Shown in pieces: positions 1-7,410 of a DNA stretch of 64,000 nt. Within the stretch, counting starts at the first letter, position 1; each line of letters starts with the position of its first letter. The stretch comes from Grimontia sedimenti (GTDB lineage: Bacteria; Pseudomonadota; Gammaproteobacteria; Enterobacterales; Vibrionaceae), in assembly GCF_011045095.1 (NCBI RefSeq), contig NZ_JAALDL010000006.1, forward strand, positions 1-64,000. The letters run 5' to 3'. A program made the translations under genes and the position numbers. The notes beneath the pieces were generated by a model. It did no database searches. It worked only from the letters and a program-made list of their open reading frames with translations, and was not told where the DNA came from.

Positions 1-102
1 TCGCAACGCGTGGCATTTTTGCTATGCGTTGCGTTTAGTGTTTAAGGTGGTATGCGGCGGCATTAGTATTGCGTTTGCTCACACCTTAACAGGGCGTTAT
101 AT
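1..102 (+). other. Integron attC site, 3' part (VCR-like)
   Basis: The window opens inside a Vibrio-type attC recombination site. The text resembles VCR repeats: an imperfect inverted arrangement (AACGCGTGGC near the start, GCTATGCGTTGCG, then CACACCTTAACAGGGCGTTAT) ending in the conserved GGGCGTTA at 93-99. The 5' arm lies off the window. The cassette junction falls after the G of GTTATAT at 96. Confidence 0.75.
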
Positions 103-127
103 TCAGAACATCGACTAGTAGTGATTA

Positions 128-604
128 ATGAAAGCAAACAGAGAAGTTTACAGAACAGCCCTGGGGTATTTGAAACTTGCTGAATTGGCAGAGGAAATGG
201 CAGTTGAAGTTAATAGCTTTAGGTTTGCTTACAATTCAAACTTGGCTTTTTCAATTGAGTTATTTATCAAATCAATAATGTCATTATCAGAAGATAGGAT
301 TGTATTTGAAATCGGAAGTGCTCAGATCACGAAGAAGTTCGCGAGTAGTAGCCTAAGAGGACATGGACTTGGAAGCCTATTCAAACAACTTCCCAAAGAT
401 AGGCAATATGAGCTGAGTACATTGTTTTTTAACCATCAATGCAATGTTGCATGTGAGTCCCTTGAGTTGATTTTATCTGGTATCGAGAGCTCTTTTGTTG
501 ATAACCGCTATGTGTACGAGAAGGGTGGGATGGTATCTGCTAATGAATCAGATTTACTGCTATGGACAGCGAGGTTTTTCAGGGAGGTTTTGAGTGTAGA
601 TTGA
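128..604 (+). CDS. Integron cassette protein, possible HEPN-like fold
   Basis: A 158-residue protein filling the cassette between the attC sites ending at about 102 and starting at about 606, in the usual cassette orientation. I do not recognise a named family. Three features recall HEPN-type helical proteins: a helix with AFSIELFIKSIM (about residues 41-52), a central GHGLGSLF segment (about 78-85) and a C-terminal FVDNRYVYEKGG stretch. HEPN proteins are often nucleases or toxin-related, but the classic RX4-6H catalytic motif is not visible, so no activity is claimed. The gene is more AT-rich than its chromosomal neighbours, as is common for cassette genes. There is no strong Shine-Dalgarno sequence, and any promoter must lie in the cassette itself or far upstream. 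Confidence 0.6.
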   Translation: MKANREVYRTALGYLKLAELAEEMAVEVNSFRFAYNSNLAFSIELFIKSIMSLSEDRIVFEIGSAQITKKFASSSLRGHGLGSLFKQLPKDRQYELSTLFFNHQCNVACESLELILSGIESSFVDNRYVYEKGGMVSANESDLLLWTARFFREVLSVD

Positions 605-605
605 A

Positions 606-722
606 TATAACAAGAGCATGAACGAGGGACGTTTACTCGTGGCGCTTTTTTCATAGAAATGCCGTGATTTAGGTGTTTAAATCGGTTTGGGCTAGTAAAC
701 GCCCGTTATGCTAACGTTATGA
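606..722 (+). other. Integron attC site (complete)
   Basis: A complete attC that starts at TATAACAAGAGCATGAAC just after the stop codon of the first cassette gene and ends at GCATAACG-type complement GCTAACGTTATGA near 720. The outer arms pair: ATAAC..GCATGAACGAGGGACGTTTACT at the left and AGTAAACGCCCGTTATGCTAACGTTAT at the right are inverted complements with the small bulges expected of a folded bottom-strand attC. Length is about 115 bp, in the range of VCRs. Confidence 0.8.
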
Positions 723-781
723 AACAAAGAATCGTCTCTTTTGGACTCTTTTACTAACCCGTTTAACCAAAGGAGTGACGA

Positions 782-1042
782 ATGAAAACTTATCAATTCT
801 TGTCAAAAGACGCAGTAGTTATACACCTGGAAGTAGGAACAGAGACCTTCCAAACTGAGCAAGCTCAACTCCTAGAGCAAGGTTTCGAGTTATCAGGGCA
901 AGCACTTGAAGCTGAGTCTTTGCAAGTCGCGTATCGACTGCATCAGGAGACCCATGGTGCAGGTGAAAGTGAGTATCCATTACTCGGCACATTATCAGAT
1001 GTGCCTCAAGCCATCGCATTGAGAGCAATCCTTGGTGGTTAG
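782..1042 (+). CDS. Integron cassette protein, unknown function
   Basis: An 86-residue acidic, soluble protein in the second cassette. It has a good ribosome-binding site (AAAGGAGTGACGA before the ATG). It starts MKTYQFLSKDAVVIHLEVGTE and is rich in Glu and Gln (FQTEQAQLLEQGFELSGQALEAE), with no signal peptide, membrane segment or cysteine. I do not recognise the family. Its position directly between two attC sites, and the stop codon about 10 bp before the next site, support a real cassette gene. Function is unknown, and small cassette proteins of this kind are mostly orphans. Confidence 0.65.
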   Translation: MKTYQFLSKDAVVIHLEVGTETFQTEQAQLLEQGFELSGQALEAESLQVAYRLHQETHGAGESEYPLLGTLSDVPQAIALRAILGG

Positions 1043-1052
1043 CAAGCTTTTG

Positions 1053-1172
1053 TCATAACAAGGCTATGAACGGGACGCTTTGCCAATGCGGCAGCTTTTC
1101 AAAGTGTCCTGAATACGAAGGATTAAAGCAGTTTGGGTGGTTTGGTAAGCGCCCGTTATTGCGACGTTATAA
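1053..1172 (+). other. Integron attC site (complete, last of array)
   Basis: A complete attC from TCATAACAAGGCTATGAACGG at the left to GCGCCCGTTATTGCGACGTTAT at the right. The arms are inverted complements (ATAACAAGGC...ACGGGACGCTT against AAGCGCCCGTTAT...GTTAT). No further attC follows to the right, so this is the visible end of the cassette array. The integrase gene is not in the window. Confidence 0.78.
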
Positions 1173-1300
1173 ATAGGGGTAGATAAGGCAGATGATAATG
1201 AAGAAATGTCCAAAAATCAGCTAACCAATATCCTACACATCTACAATCGGCTAAAGTCGGTCGCTTATGCAACGTCTCATAGGATGAGGCCTTTCTCTCT

Positions 1301-1580
1301 TTAGCTTTTTACCTTCTGATGCCGTTCGGTGTCGGGTTGCTTGCCTTTGTATTTACCCTTGGCTTTAACAGCTTCTATTCCCTGGCGTTGGTGCTCTCTT
1401 CTTGTTTCGTAGTCCTTTCTGACAATGGCAGCCATCAACTCAATCGGCATATTGTCGATAGCATCGAGCACAGATTTGATGATGGGGTCATTGTGGGTGA
1501 GGACGTTGTTGACGAGCGCCTGCTAGCTGGTTGGTTGGTACGTCCATGCTGACAATGCGTACGCCTTTTCCCCAATCATG
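1301..1580 (-). pseudogene. Serine recombinase (resolvase) remnant
   Basis: On the minus strand, translated pieces match the middle of a Tn3-family-type resolvase. GKGVRIVSMDVPTN is in one frame. After a shift and an in-frame TAG where a Trp is usual (PTS*QALVNN), the other frame reads NDPIIKSVLDAIDNM, AAIVRKDYETRREHQRQGIE and KAKGKYKGKQPDTERH, up to a TAA at 1301-1303. The N-terminal catalytic domain with the active serine is absent and so is the C-terminal helix-turn-helix. Both a frameshift and a nonsense codon are present, so this is decayed DNA rather than a one-base error. It lies directly outside the last integron attC. Confidence 0.65.
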
Positions 1581-1692
1581 AGCTTGAACTGCAGAACTTG
1601 CCAGCTTGGTAATTTGCTTCGGAGTTAAAGTTTGGCTGAGTGCTGCAGGCTATTAGGGCAAGACTGGTTAACATCAACAAGCCAAACTTCAT
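1576..1692 (-). pseudogene. Short lipoprotein-like reading frame, probable fragment
   Basis: A 38-codon frame starting MKFGLLMLTSLALIAC, which has the hydrophobic core and lipobox (LIAC) of a lipoprotein signal peptide. It then runs into low-information residues and a stop. In the next frame the downstream DNA reads LTPKQITKLASSAVQAHDW and continues into the resolvase remnant. It is most likely the broken 5' end of a small gene joined to recombinase debris. A real small lipoprotein cannot be excluded. Confidence 0.35.
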
Positions 1693-1754
1693 GGTTTTCC
1701 GTATCAGAAAGACTGGCACTTATTACGCCAGAACAACGGGCTAATTGAAGAAAC

Positions 1755-2717
1755 TCAAGCAGAGATATCAATCTGTTTGTGTTCATTAACAACCCAGCTC
1801 TCAATCATTGAGGCGAACATTTGCGGTTGATCTGCCCATGAAAAGTGACCTGCTTCGGGGAGAATATGTAGTTTACTATTCGGTAGTGCTGCATGGATAC
1901 GTTCTGCATTACTGACATCAAATAGCACATCTAATTCGCCCCAAAATACTAATGTTGGGATCTGAATTTCACTTAGACGTGCCGCAATGGCTTCTGACTT
2001 TGCGTAAAAATCTTTAAACCAATGTATGACTTCAGGCGCCCTACCCGCATAGGCTCTCTTATAATCGTCAATTTCAACGGCGCTGGCTTGATGCCGCACA
2101 GCCCCAATCTTGGCGGAATACGCGATCAGTGGACCAGCACCTAGCAGCGCGCTAGTGGCTCGCATGAAACCAAACTTAGCCAGCATACCGATCATAAAAC
2201 CAAGCTCTACTGGGTTGGGATTACCGATACTGTGGCCTATCACCATACTGGCTAATCTGTGTTCGTGGTCGAGCACATAACTAAGGGCAGAGGCCATTCC
2301 TACATCAGGAGCGACAAGATGAATGTCGTTCAGTTCAAGAGCGTCAAAGATTGCAGCAAGGTGATTTCCTTGTGCGCTTGGCGTCATATCATGACGATCA
2401 CCTTCAGAGCCACCAAAACCCGGTAAATCTATTGCGATGACTCTGAAATTGGCAGTGAGCGATTCCCAAGAACCGGCAAAATTGAGGATACTAGCCGGAA
2501 ATGGGCTGAGCAGAACAACTGTTGGTGCATCAACGGGGCCTGCTTCTGCCAAGCGAATTTTTCGCCCGGCGATAGTTCGTATTTCCAGCGGTATATTGAC
2601 AACAGGGTTTTCAAACGATTGCGCTCTCTTTTGAGCTGCTTTCACTTTAGGCCATTCCGGAGAGACCAGCAGCAGTGAGGCAGCATTGAGCTTATCAAAC
2701 AGATTTAGTTTCTTCAT
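1755..2717 (-). CDS. Alpha/beta hydrolase with Asp nucleophile (haloalkane dehalogenase/epoxide hydrolase-like)
   Basis: A 320-residue alpha/beta-hydrolase-fold enzyme. The nucleophile elbow reads APDVGMA, placing Asp138 where serine hydrolases have Ser. This is the pattern of epoxide hydrolases and haloalkane dehalogenases. The other triad members are likely Asp263 (GELDVLFDV) and His291 (PEAGHFSWADQP). The oxyanion-hole strand is VVLLSPFPASILNF rather than HG-type, and a lid region follows the elbow (about 160-230). There is no signal peptide, so it is cytoplasmic. The start has AAGGATGAGAA ahead of the ATG. It stands alone on the minus strand next to the integron end. An isolated GTTAGGC at 2766-2772 upstream recalls an attC core, but no full site is present. 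The substrate is unknown. Confidence 0.8.
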   Translation of the reverse strand: MKKLNLFDKLNAASLLLVSPEWPKVKAAQKRAQSFENPVVNIPLEIRTIAGRKIRLAEAGPVDAPTVVLLSPFPASILNFAGSWESLTANFRVIAIDLPGFGGSEGDRHDMTPSAQGNHLAAIFDALELNDIHLVAPDVGMASALSYVLDHEHRLASMVIGHSIGNPNPVELGFMIGMLAKFGFMRATSALLGAGPLIAYSAKIGAVRHQASAVEIDDYKRAYAGRAPEVIHWFKDFYAKSEAIAARLSEIQIPTLVFWGELDVLFDVSNAERIHAALPNSKLHILPEAGHFSWADQPQMFASMIESWVVNEHKQIDISA

Positions 2718-2875
2718 TTCTCATCCTTGAGTAATTTGGTCTGCACCATGAGCCTTGAACGCAGTGTTAGGCACCCATTCTTTATCTCAGTATATTCATC
2801 AGACGCTAAAAGTTTACTTGCCGAAACTTCTGATCGTCACATTCTATCTCCTACACTACCCCACCCTATCAACAC

Positions 2876-2900
2876 AAAAAAGCCGCTCGTAGGGAGCGGC
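2876..2900 (-). terminator. Rho-independent terminator of the PTS operon
   Basis: The minus strand reads GCCGCTCCCTACGAGCGGC followed by a run of T. It is a 7-bp GC stem with T tract about 45 bp after the stop codon of the HPr-EI-EIIA gene. Confidence 0.85.
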
Positions 2901-2942
2901 GAATAGATACCCGTTTGATTGGGTGTTTGAGTTACTTTGTTT

Positions 2943-5432
2943 TTATAATGCTAGCTCTGACGTCAGGAAGGCGATCATTTCGTCTTCCGTATTCATCGTT
3001 TTCAAGGTGTTTCTGAAATTCTCGTGGATCAGTTTGCGGGCAAGGCCGGAGAAGATGCGCATATGCTGGTCGCCCTGGTTTTTATTCAGGGTCAGCATGA
3101 TCACGAACTCTACTTCGCCGTCTTCTTCATCGCTCCAACGCACCGGTTTGTTCAGGCGGGCAATGGAAATCGACGAATGAACAATGTTGTCTGACTTGGT
3201 ATGCGGAATCGCAAAGCCATTACCCAGACCGGTCGTGAAGACTTCTTCACGCGCCCAGATATCAGCTTCCAACTCTCCCACCAAATTGGTGCGGCCTTGA
3301 ATACCAAGGTTGCCCACTAGCGTTTGAATGGCTTCTTCCTTAGAGTTGAAATCGCAATCCAACAGCACACATTCGGTGGCTAGTAGCGGCTTGTCTTCCT
3401 GTGAGCGGCTGAACGCTTCCAGCAAATGCTCCACTTCTTCGATAGTCGCGCAGTTGCAAGCCTGAATGAAAAGCTCACGGCAAAGCTGGGCATCCAGTTG
3501 GCTCAATTGCGCCTTGGTGGTCGCAATGCTTGGCGCTGCCATGCTGAGCTCGTCCAATCCAGCACCAACGAGCAGTGGCAACACTTTCTTGTTAGCGCCT
3601 AATTCGCCACACAGGCCAACCCATTTGTTGTGCGCGTGTGCACCACTGACGACAGCTTCCAGCAGACGCAGGAACGACGGTGCCAGACTGTTGTAGAGCT
3701 TCGCGACGTTGTCGTTGTCACGGTCAACCGCAAGCAGGTATTGGGTCATGTCATTGGAACCAATGCTGAAGAAATCTACTTCCTTACAGAACTGATCCAT
3801 GATGAAGGCGACAGACGGAATTTCGACCATGATGCCAAGTTCGAACTCACCATAAGCCACACCGTCTTGTTCCATTTGCGCTTTGACTGTGTTGATCTGC
3901 GCTTTCACCCAACGGATCTCTTCGATGCTTTGGATCATCGGGATCATCACCTTGGTTTTACCAAAAGGTGCGGCGCGCAAAATGGCACGGATTTGGGTGT
4001 GGAACAGGCTGATAAATTGCGGATAGATACGCACGGCGCGATACCCAAGGAACGGATTATGCTCGTGTGGCAGGTTCAGGTATTCGATAGGCTTGTCGCC
4101 GCCGATGTCCATAGTGCGGATAATCACTGGCTTGCCTTCTGCCGCTTCCAGTACTGTTTTGTAAGCGTTGAATTGCTCGTCTTCGTCTGGCGCCGTCGCG
4201 CGGTCCATAAACAGCATTTCAGTGCGGAACAGGCCGATGCCTTCAGCACCTTTTGCGAAAGCCGGCTCAGCTTCAACGGTACAAGCAATGTTCGCAGCGA
4301 TTTCAATCTCTTTGCCGTCACGGGTTTTACCGGAGAGATGAGTAAATGCGCCCTCTTTCGCTGCCATTTGCTCGGCGAGCCAGATGGCGCGTTCAAAGTA
4401 GGTCGCTACATGCTCAGACGGTGCCAGAGCTACCACACCCAAGCTGCCATCCAGATAAATCAATTCACCTTCCTGCGCAGCACATTCCGCCACTGCCACG
4501 CCGGAAACCGCCGGAATATTAAACGCGCGGGCAAGAATAATAGTGTGAGAAGTAGAACCTGCCTGTGTCAGGATAAGACCTTTCAAGTGCTCGCGATCCA
4601 GACCCAGGAACTGGCTTGGCGTCAGGTCATTTGCGATAACAATCGAAGGCTCAGTCAGCGTAAATTCCGTCGAGATATTCATCTCAGGATGGGCAGCGAC
4701 CAGCAATTGAAGTGCGATGTCTTTGATATCCAACACACGCTCTTTGAGGTAGTCAGAGCATGATTGCAACAGGCTTTCGCAAATCACATCTACCGCAAGA
4801 ATAATCGCCTTAGACAGCGTTTCGCCTTGCTCAACGAACGTCATCACAGAATGGTTCAGCGCTTCGTCTTTCAGAATGCTCAGGTGCGCTTCGATGATCG
4901 CTTTTTCCTGACCGGATGCGCTTTCAGCCTGATCCAGAAGTTTCTCTGTCACCAGAGTTTTCGCATGATCAAACGTCATTGCTGATACCGCACTGTCGAA
5001 CAGTGACAGTTCCACTTCGCTATAACGAATCAGTTTACCCTTGCCAATACCTGCCGACAGACGTTTCGCATTCACCAGTGTCGGGTTATGACGCATCAGC
5101 GATTGTGGCAGCGTCACCTCGCCTTCATCCATCACCACCAGCTCTTCGTCGCAGTGCGGGAACTCGTTGTGAAGGTATTTCGCCAGCACGTCGAACGCGG
5201 CTTCTGCGTCTTCGCCTTCAATCAGCATGGAGCATGGGTCATTGAGTAGCGTGTCAGTGCCTACTAACGACAGGACGCTTTTTGCTGAACCTTCGTTGTT
5301 ATTACGCAGGTTTTTCAGGGTAATGGAGCTTTTGAATTGGGCACACACTGCTTCAAGATGATTTGCAGGGCGGGCATGAATGCCGTTTGGCAGCTCACAG
5401 GTAAATGCGACTTCTTTTTTCATTTTGTTCAC
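2943..5432 (-). CDS. Multiphosphoryl transfer protein, HPr-EI-EIIA(Fru) fusion
   Basis: An 829-residue phosphotransferase with three PTS modules in one chain. The N-terminal HPr domain (about 1-90) has the phosphorylated His in NGIHARPA. The Enzyme I region (about 115-680) has the active His in AGSTSHTIILARAFNIP and the PEP-binding GLFRTEMLFM and GSNDMTQY segments. The C-terminal fructose-type EIIA (about 690-829) has its His in GFAIPHTKSDN. Domain order and length match E. coli FryA and PtsA. The GTG start overlaps the EIIB stop codon; an ATG nine bases further in (5423) is an equally plausible start. It can carry phosphate from PEP to the EIIB encoded just upstream without the general PTS proteins. 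No EIIC permease is encoded next to it. Confidence 0.93.
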   Translation of the reverse strand: MNKMKKEVAFTCELPNGIHARPANHLEAVCAQFKSSITLKNLRNNNEGSAKSVLSLVGTDTLLNDPCSMLIEGEDAEAAFDVLAKYLHNEFPHCDEELVVMDEGEVTLPQSLMRHNPTLVNAKRLSAGIGKGKLIRYSEVELSLFDSAVSAMTFDHAKTLVTEKLLDQAESASGQEKAIIEAHLSILKDEALNHSVMTFVEQGETLSKAIILAVDVICESLLQSCSDYLKERVLDIKDIALQLLVAAHPEMNISTEFTLTEPSIVIANDLTPSQFLGLDREHLKGLILTQAGSTSHTIILARAFNIPAVSGVAVAECAAQEGELIYLDGSLGVVALAPSEHVATYFERAIWLAEQMAAKEGAFTHLSGKTRDGKEIEIAANIACTVEAEPAFAKGAEGIGLFRTEMLFMDRATAPDEDEQFNAYKTVLEAAEGKPVIIRTMDIGGDKPIEYLNLPHEHNPFLGYRAVRIYPQFISLFHTQIRAILRAAPFGKTKVMIPMIQSIEEIRWVKAQINTVKAQMEQDGVAYGEFELGIMVEIPSVAFIMDQFCKEVDFFSIGSNDMTQYLLAVDRDNDNVAKLYNSLAPSFLRLLEAVVSGAHAHNKWVGLCGELGANKKVLPLLVGAGLDELSMAAPSIATTKAQLSQLDAQLCRELFIQACNCATIEEVEHLLEAFSRSQEDKPLLATECVLLDCDFNSKEEAIQTLVGNLGIQGRTNLVGELEADIWAREEVFTTGLGNGFAIPHTKSDNIVHSSISIARLNKPVRWSDEEDGEVEFVIMLTLNKNQGDQHMRIFSGLARKLIHENFRNTLKTMNTEDEMIAFLTSELAL

Positions 5433-5725
5433 TTAAATTTTTTCAAAAGGGCAATAGGGTGATTGATGGCTTCTTGCACCGAAGTGATGGTGAGCGTTTT
5501 TCCCGCATAGCGGTCGCTTTCAGAGGGGGTAATTTCAGTAGCCAACAAGATGTGATCCGCGGAATCAAACTCGCGTTCGGAGATTTTGTTTTCGATGCCC
5601 ATTGCGCCCTGGGTTTCGACTTTTATTTGAATATTCAGGGTGCGTGCCGCTTCAACCAGTCGGTCGGCAGCCATGTAGCAATGGGCGATACCTGTGTGGC
5701 AGGCAGTGATGGCAACAATTTTCAT
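5429..5725 (-). CDS. PTS fructose-family EIIB subunit
   Basis: A 98-residue EIIB of the fructose family. The phosphocysteine is Cys9 in MKIVAITACHTGIAHCYMAA, and the rest is a compact alpha/beta domain (IQIKVETQGAMG, ADHILLATEI). It takes phosphate from the EIIA domain encoded immediately downstream, and the two genes overlap by four bases, which indicates translational coupling. A stand-alone EIIB normally works with a separate EIIC membrane protein, but none lies on either side. The pair may therefore serve an EIIC elsewhere in the genome or have a regulatory role. A CRP-type site lies about 110 bp upstream. Confidence 0.9.
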   Translation of the reverse strand: MKIVAITACHTGIAHCYMAADRLVEAARTLNIQIKVETQGAMGIENKISEREFDSADHILLATEITPSESDRYAGKTLTITSVQEAINHPIALLKKFK

Positions 5726-5834
5726 AGCATGGCTTTTTGTTTGATTCGGATGCCCTCATGCTATGCCTTTCACACCCATTCAAATAGATGAAATAACTAA
5801 CATTTACTGGACAAAAGTCGCATGCGAATCGATG

Positions 5835-5850
5835 TGTGAAATGCATCACC
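5835..5850. promoter_or_regulatory. CRP-like operator upstream of PTS operon
   Basis: TGTGAAATGCATCACC matches the CRP consensus TGTGA-N6-TCACA at nine of ten positions. It lies 110 bp before the EIIB start, in a 365-bp intergenic stretch (5726-6090) that otherwise shows no gene. Catabolite control of a sugar PTS operon would fit. Confidence 0.55.
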
Positions 5851-6090
5851 AAGCCGAAAAGTGCGGCAGCTTCTTGGCCGGTTCTGGAAAAAAGCGACAT
5901 TGATTCCGTTCTTCTACACTCAGCAATTTTTCGGCTTCAGCTTTAGCAATCGCTCATCAAGTCGCATCTGTGATATTCCTTCCATTGCTAATCGTTACGA
6001 TACTTGGTGTATAGCGGCGTTACGACGGCCGCATCAGGAAGAAAATAATTCAACAAGGACGTGGCGATAATCAACGACATAGGTATCACC

Positions 6091-6753
6091 ATGGACTTTT
6101 CCAAACCCAAGCGCCCTGTCGATAGGGTGTTTTTGCATTGCAGTGCCAGCGATTCAGAGGCACACGACAACATTGAAACCATGCGGAGATGGCATCTTGA
6201 AAGAGGATGGCGGGATGTGGGCTATCACTATTTCATCCGAAAGAGTGGCGAGTTGGAGGCTGGCCGCTCATTGGAAGAGGTACCTGCCGCGCAGCAAGGC
6301 CACAATACGGGTTCGATAGCGATTTGCCTGCATGGTTTGAAGCAGGAAAAATTCACCAAAGCCCAGTTCGACACCCTTATCGCGCTCTGTCGCGAAATCG
6401 ACAAAGCCTATGAAAACCAACTCACCTTCCACGGACACTGTGAAGTTTCCGCCAAAACCTGTCCGGCGTTTGACTATAAAACCGTGTTGGGATTAACCGA
6501 ATCAGGTGACAGAAAAAACGCGCCCGCCAGTGAGCCGCAGCGGGTTGAGCAGCCCATTCTTGAACTCACCGCCAAAGGTGCCGCAGTTGCTCACCTTCAA
6601 GCACTACTTAACGAAAAGCTGCAAATAGACCTCACTATTGATGGTCATTTCGGCCAACTCACCAAAGCGGCAGTAATTTCATTTCAGCGAAAGAAAGGAC
6701 TGGTTGACGACGGCACGGTTGGCCGAAGAACGTGGGAGGAATTGCTGGCTTAA
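6091..6753 (+). CDS. N-acetylmuramoyl-L-alanine amidase, T7-lysozyme type, with peptidoglycan-binding domain
   Basis: About 220 residues. The N-terminal amidase_2/PGRP domain has its zinc ligands in VFLHCSASD, FHGHCE and KTCPAFD, the layout of T7 lysozyme; it cuts the amide between MurNAc and L-Ala. The C-terminal 65 residues form a PG_binding_1 module (GAAVAHLQALLNEKL, IDGHFGQLTKAAVISFQ). No signal peptide is visible, as in phage endolysins, so export is unexplained. I chose the ATG at 6091, which has AGGT at a normal distance; the GTG at 6061 has AAGGA only one base away. No holin, tail or other phage gene lies nearby. It may be a domesticated endolysin. Confidence 0.87.
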   Translation: MDFSKPKRPVDRVFLHCSASDSEAHDNIETMRRWHLERGWRDVGYHYFIRKSGELEAGRSLEEVPAAQQGHNTGSIAICLHGLKQEKFTKAQFDTLIALCREIDKAYENQLTFHGHCEVSAKTCPAFDYKTVLGLTESGDRKNAPASEPQRVEQPILELTAKGAAVAHLQALLNEKLQIDLTIDGHFGQLTKAAVISFQRKKGLVDDGTVGRRTWEELLA

Positions 6754-6760
6754 AATGAAA

Positions 6761-6783
6761 TCGCCCAACATGTCGTTGGGCGA
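6761..6783. terminator. Hairpin between convergent genes
   Basis: TCGCCCAAC-ATGTC-GTTGGGCGA, a perfect 9-bp stem between the amidase and the convergent ynjF-like gene. A weak T-rich tail follows only on the minus strand (TTTCATTTT), and minus-strand transcription from ynjF would end here. Confidence 0.6.
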
Positions 6784-6792
6784 CTTGCAAAC

Positions 6793-7410
6793 TCAGCGAA
6801 TTTGCTTGGCAAGTGTCTGGTAGCCGTTATAAATGCGCGAGCCTGTGGTAAACCAGCACATGGCGCCAAACACACAGGCAATCGTCACGAAATGTGCAGG
6901 GAATATACACATCAGCATAAAGCAAAGAATCGTCTCTGAACCTTCGGTCAATCCCGTCATGTAATACAGTGATTTGTTGCTGTAAACCGGGTCATCAATC
7001 CCCTGCTTGCTCGCCATGATCGCGAAAGCCAGAAAGCTGCTTCCCGTGCCAACGAAAGAGAAAATCAGGAAAGCCCCCGCCACCGCATTCACTTCTGGGT
7101 TCGCCAGAATAAAGCCAAATGGCACCAGCGAGTAGAACAGGAAATCGAGGCTGATATCCAAAAAGCCACCAGCGTCAGTAATGCCTTGAATGCGCGCCAA
7201 CGCGCCATCTAGTCCATCCATCATTCGGTTGATCATGATGAACATCAGCGCCAGTTCGTATTGCTGCATCGCCAGCGCTGGCAAAGCCAGAAATCCGATG
7301 CAAAAGCCTGCCAAAGTCACCTGATTGGCAGAAACACCCATCTCATCGACCATCTCAGCAAACATCGCCAGCGGGCGCTTCACCACTTTAATGCCAAAAC
7401 TATCAAGCAT
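6793..7410 (-). CDS. ynjF: CDP-alcohol phosphatidyltransferase family protein (YnjF-like)
   Basis: A 205-residue integral membrane protein with the CDP-alcohol phosphotransferase signature D-x2-DG-x2-AR-x8-G-x3-D-x3-D (MDGLDGALARIQGITD followed by GGFLDISLD, about residues 64-90). It has several hydrophobic helices. The family transfers a phosphatidyl or similar group from a CDP-linked donor to an alcohol acceptor in the inner membrane. The start codon overlaps the end of the ynjD-like gene by 8 bp, making it the last gene of the ynjB-C-D-F set. E. coli YnjF has about the same length and context. The actual lipid product is not known. Confidence 0.85.
   Translation of the reverse strand: MLDSFGIKVVKRPLAMFAEMVDEMGVSANQVTLAGFCIGFLALPALAMQQYELALMFIMINRMMDGLDGALARIQGITDAGGFLDISLDFLFYSLVPFGFILANPEVNAVAGAFLIFSFVGTGSSFLAFAIMASKQGIDDPVYSNKSLYYMTGLTEGSETILCFMLMCIFPAHFVTIACVFGAMCWFTTGSRIYNGYQTLAKQIR

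Noticed and set aside
1319-1552. Plus-strand open frame of 77 codons
   Set aside because: It lies antisense over the resolvase remnant, has no ribosome-binding site and matches no family; the minus-strand resolvase similarity explains the sequence.
2766-2772. GTTAGGC as part of a fourth attC site
   Set aside because: No pairing RYYYAAC arm or stem of suitable length is found on either side, so only an isolated core sequence is present.
3630-4763. Long plus-strand frame of 377 codons
   Set aside because: It is antisense to the Enzyme I region of the PTS fusion gene, whose active-site motifs are all intact.
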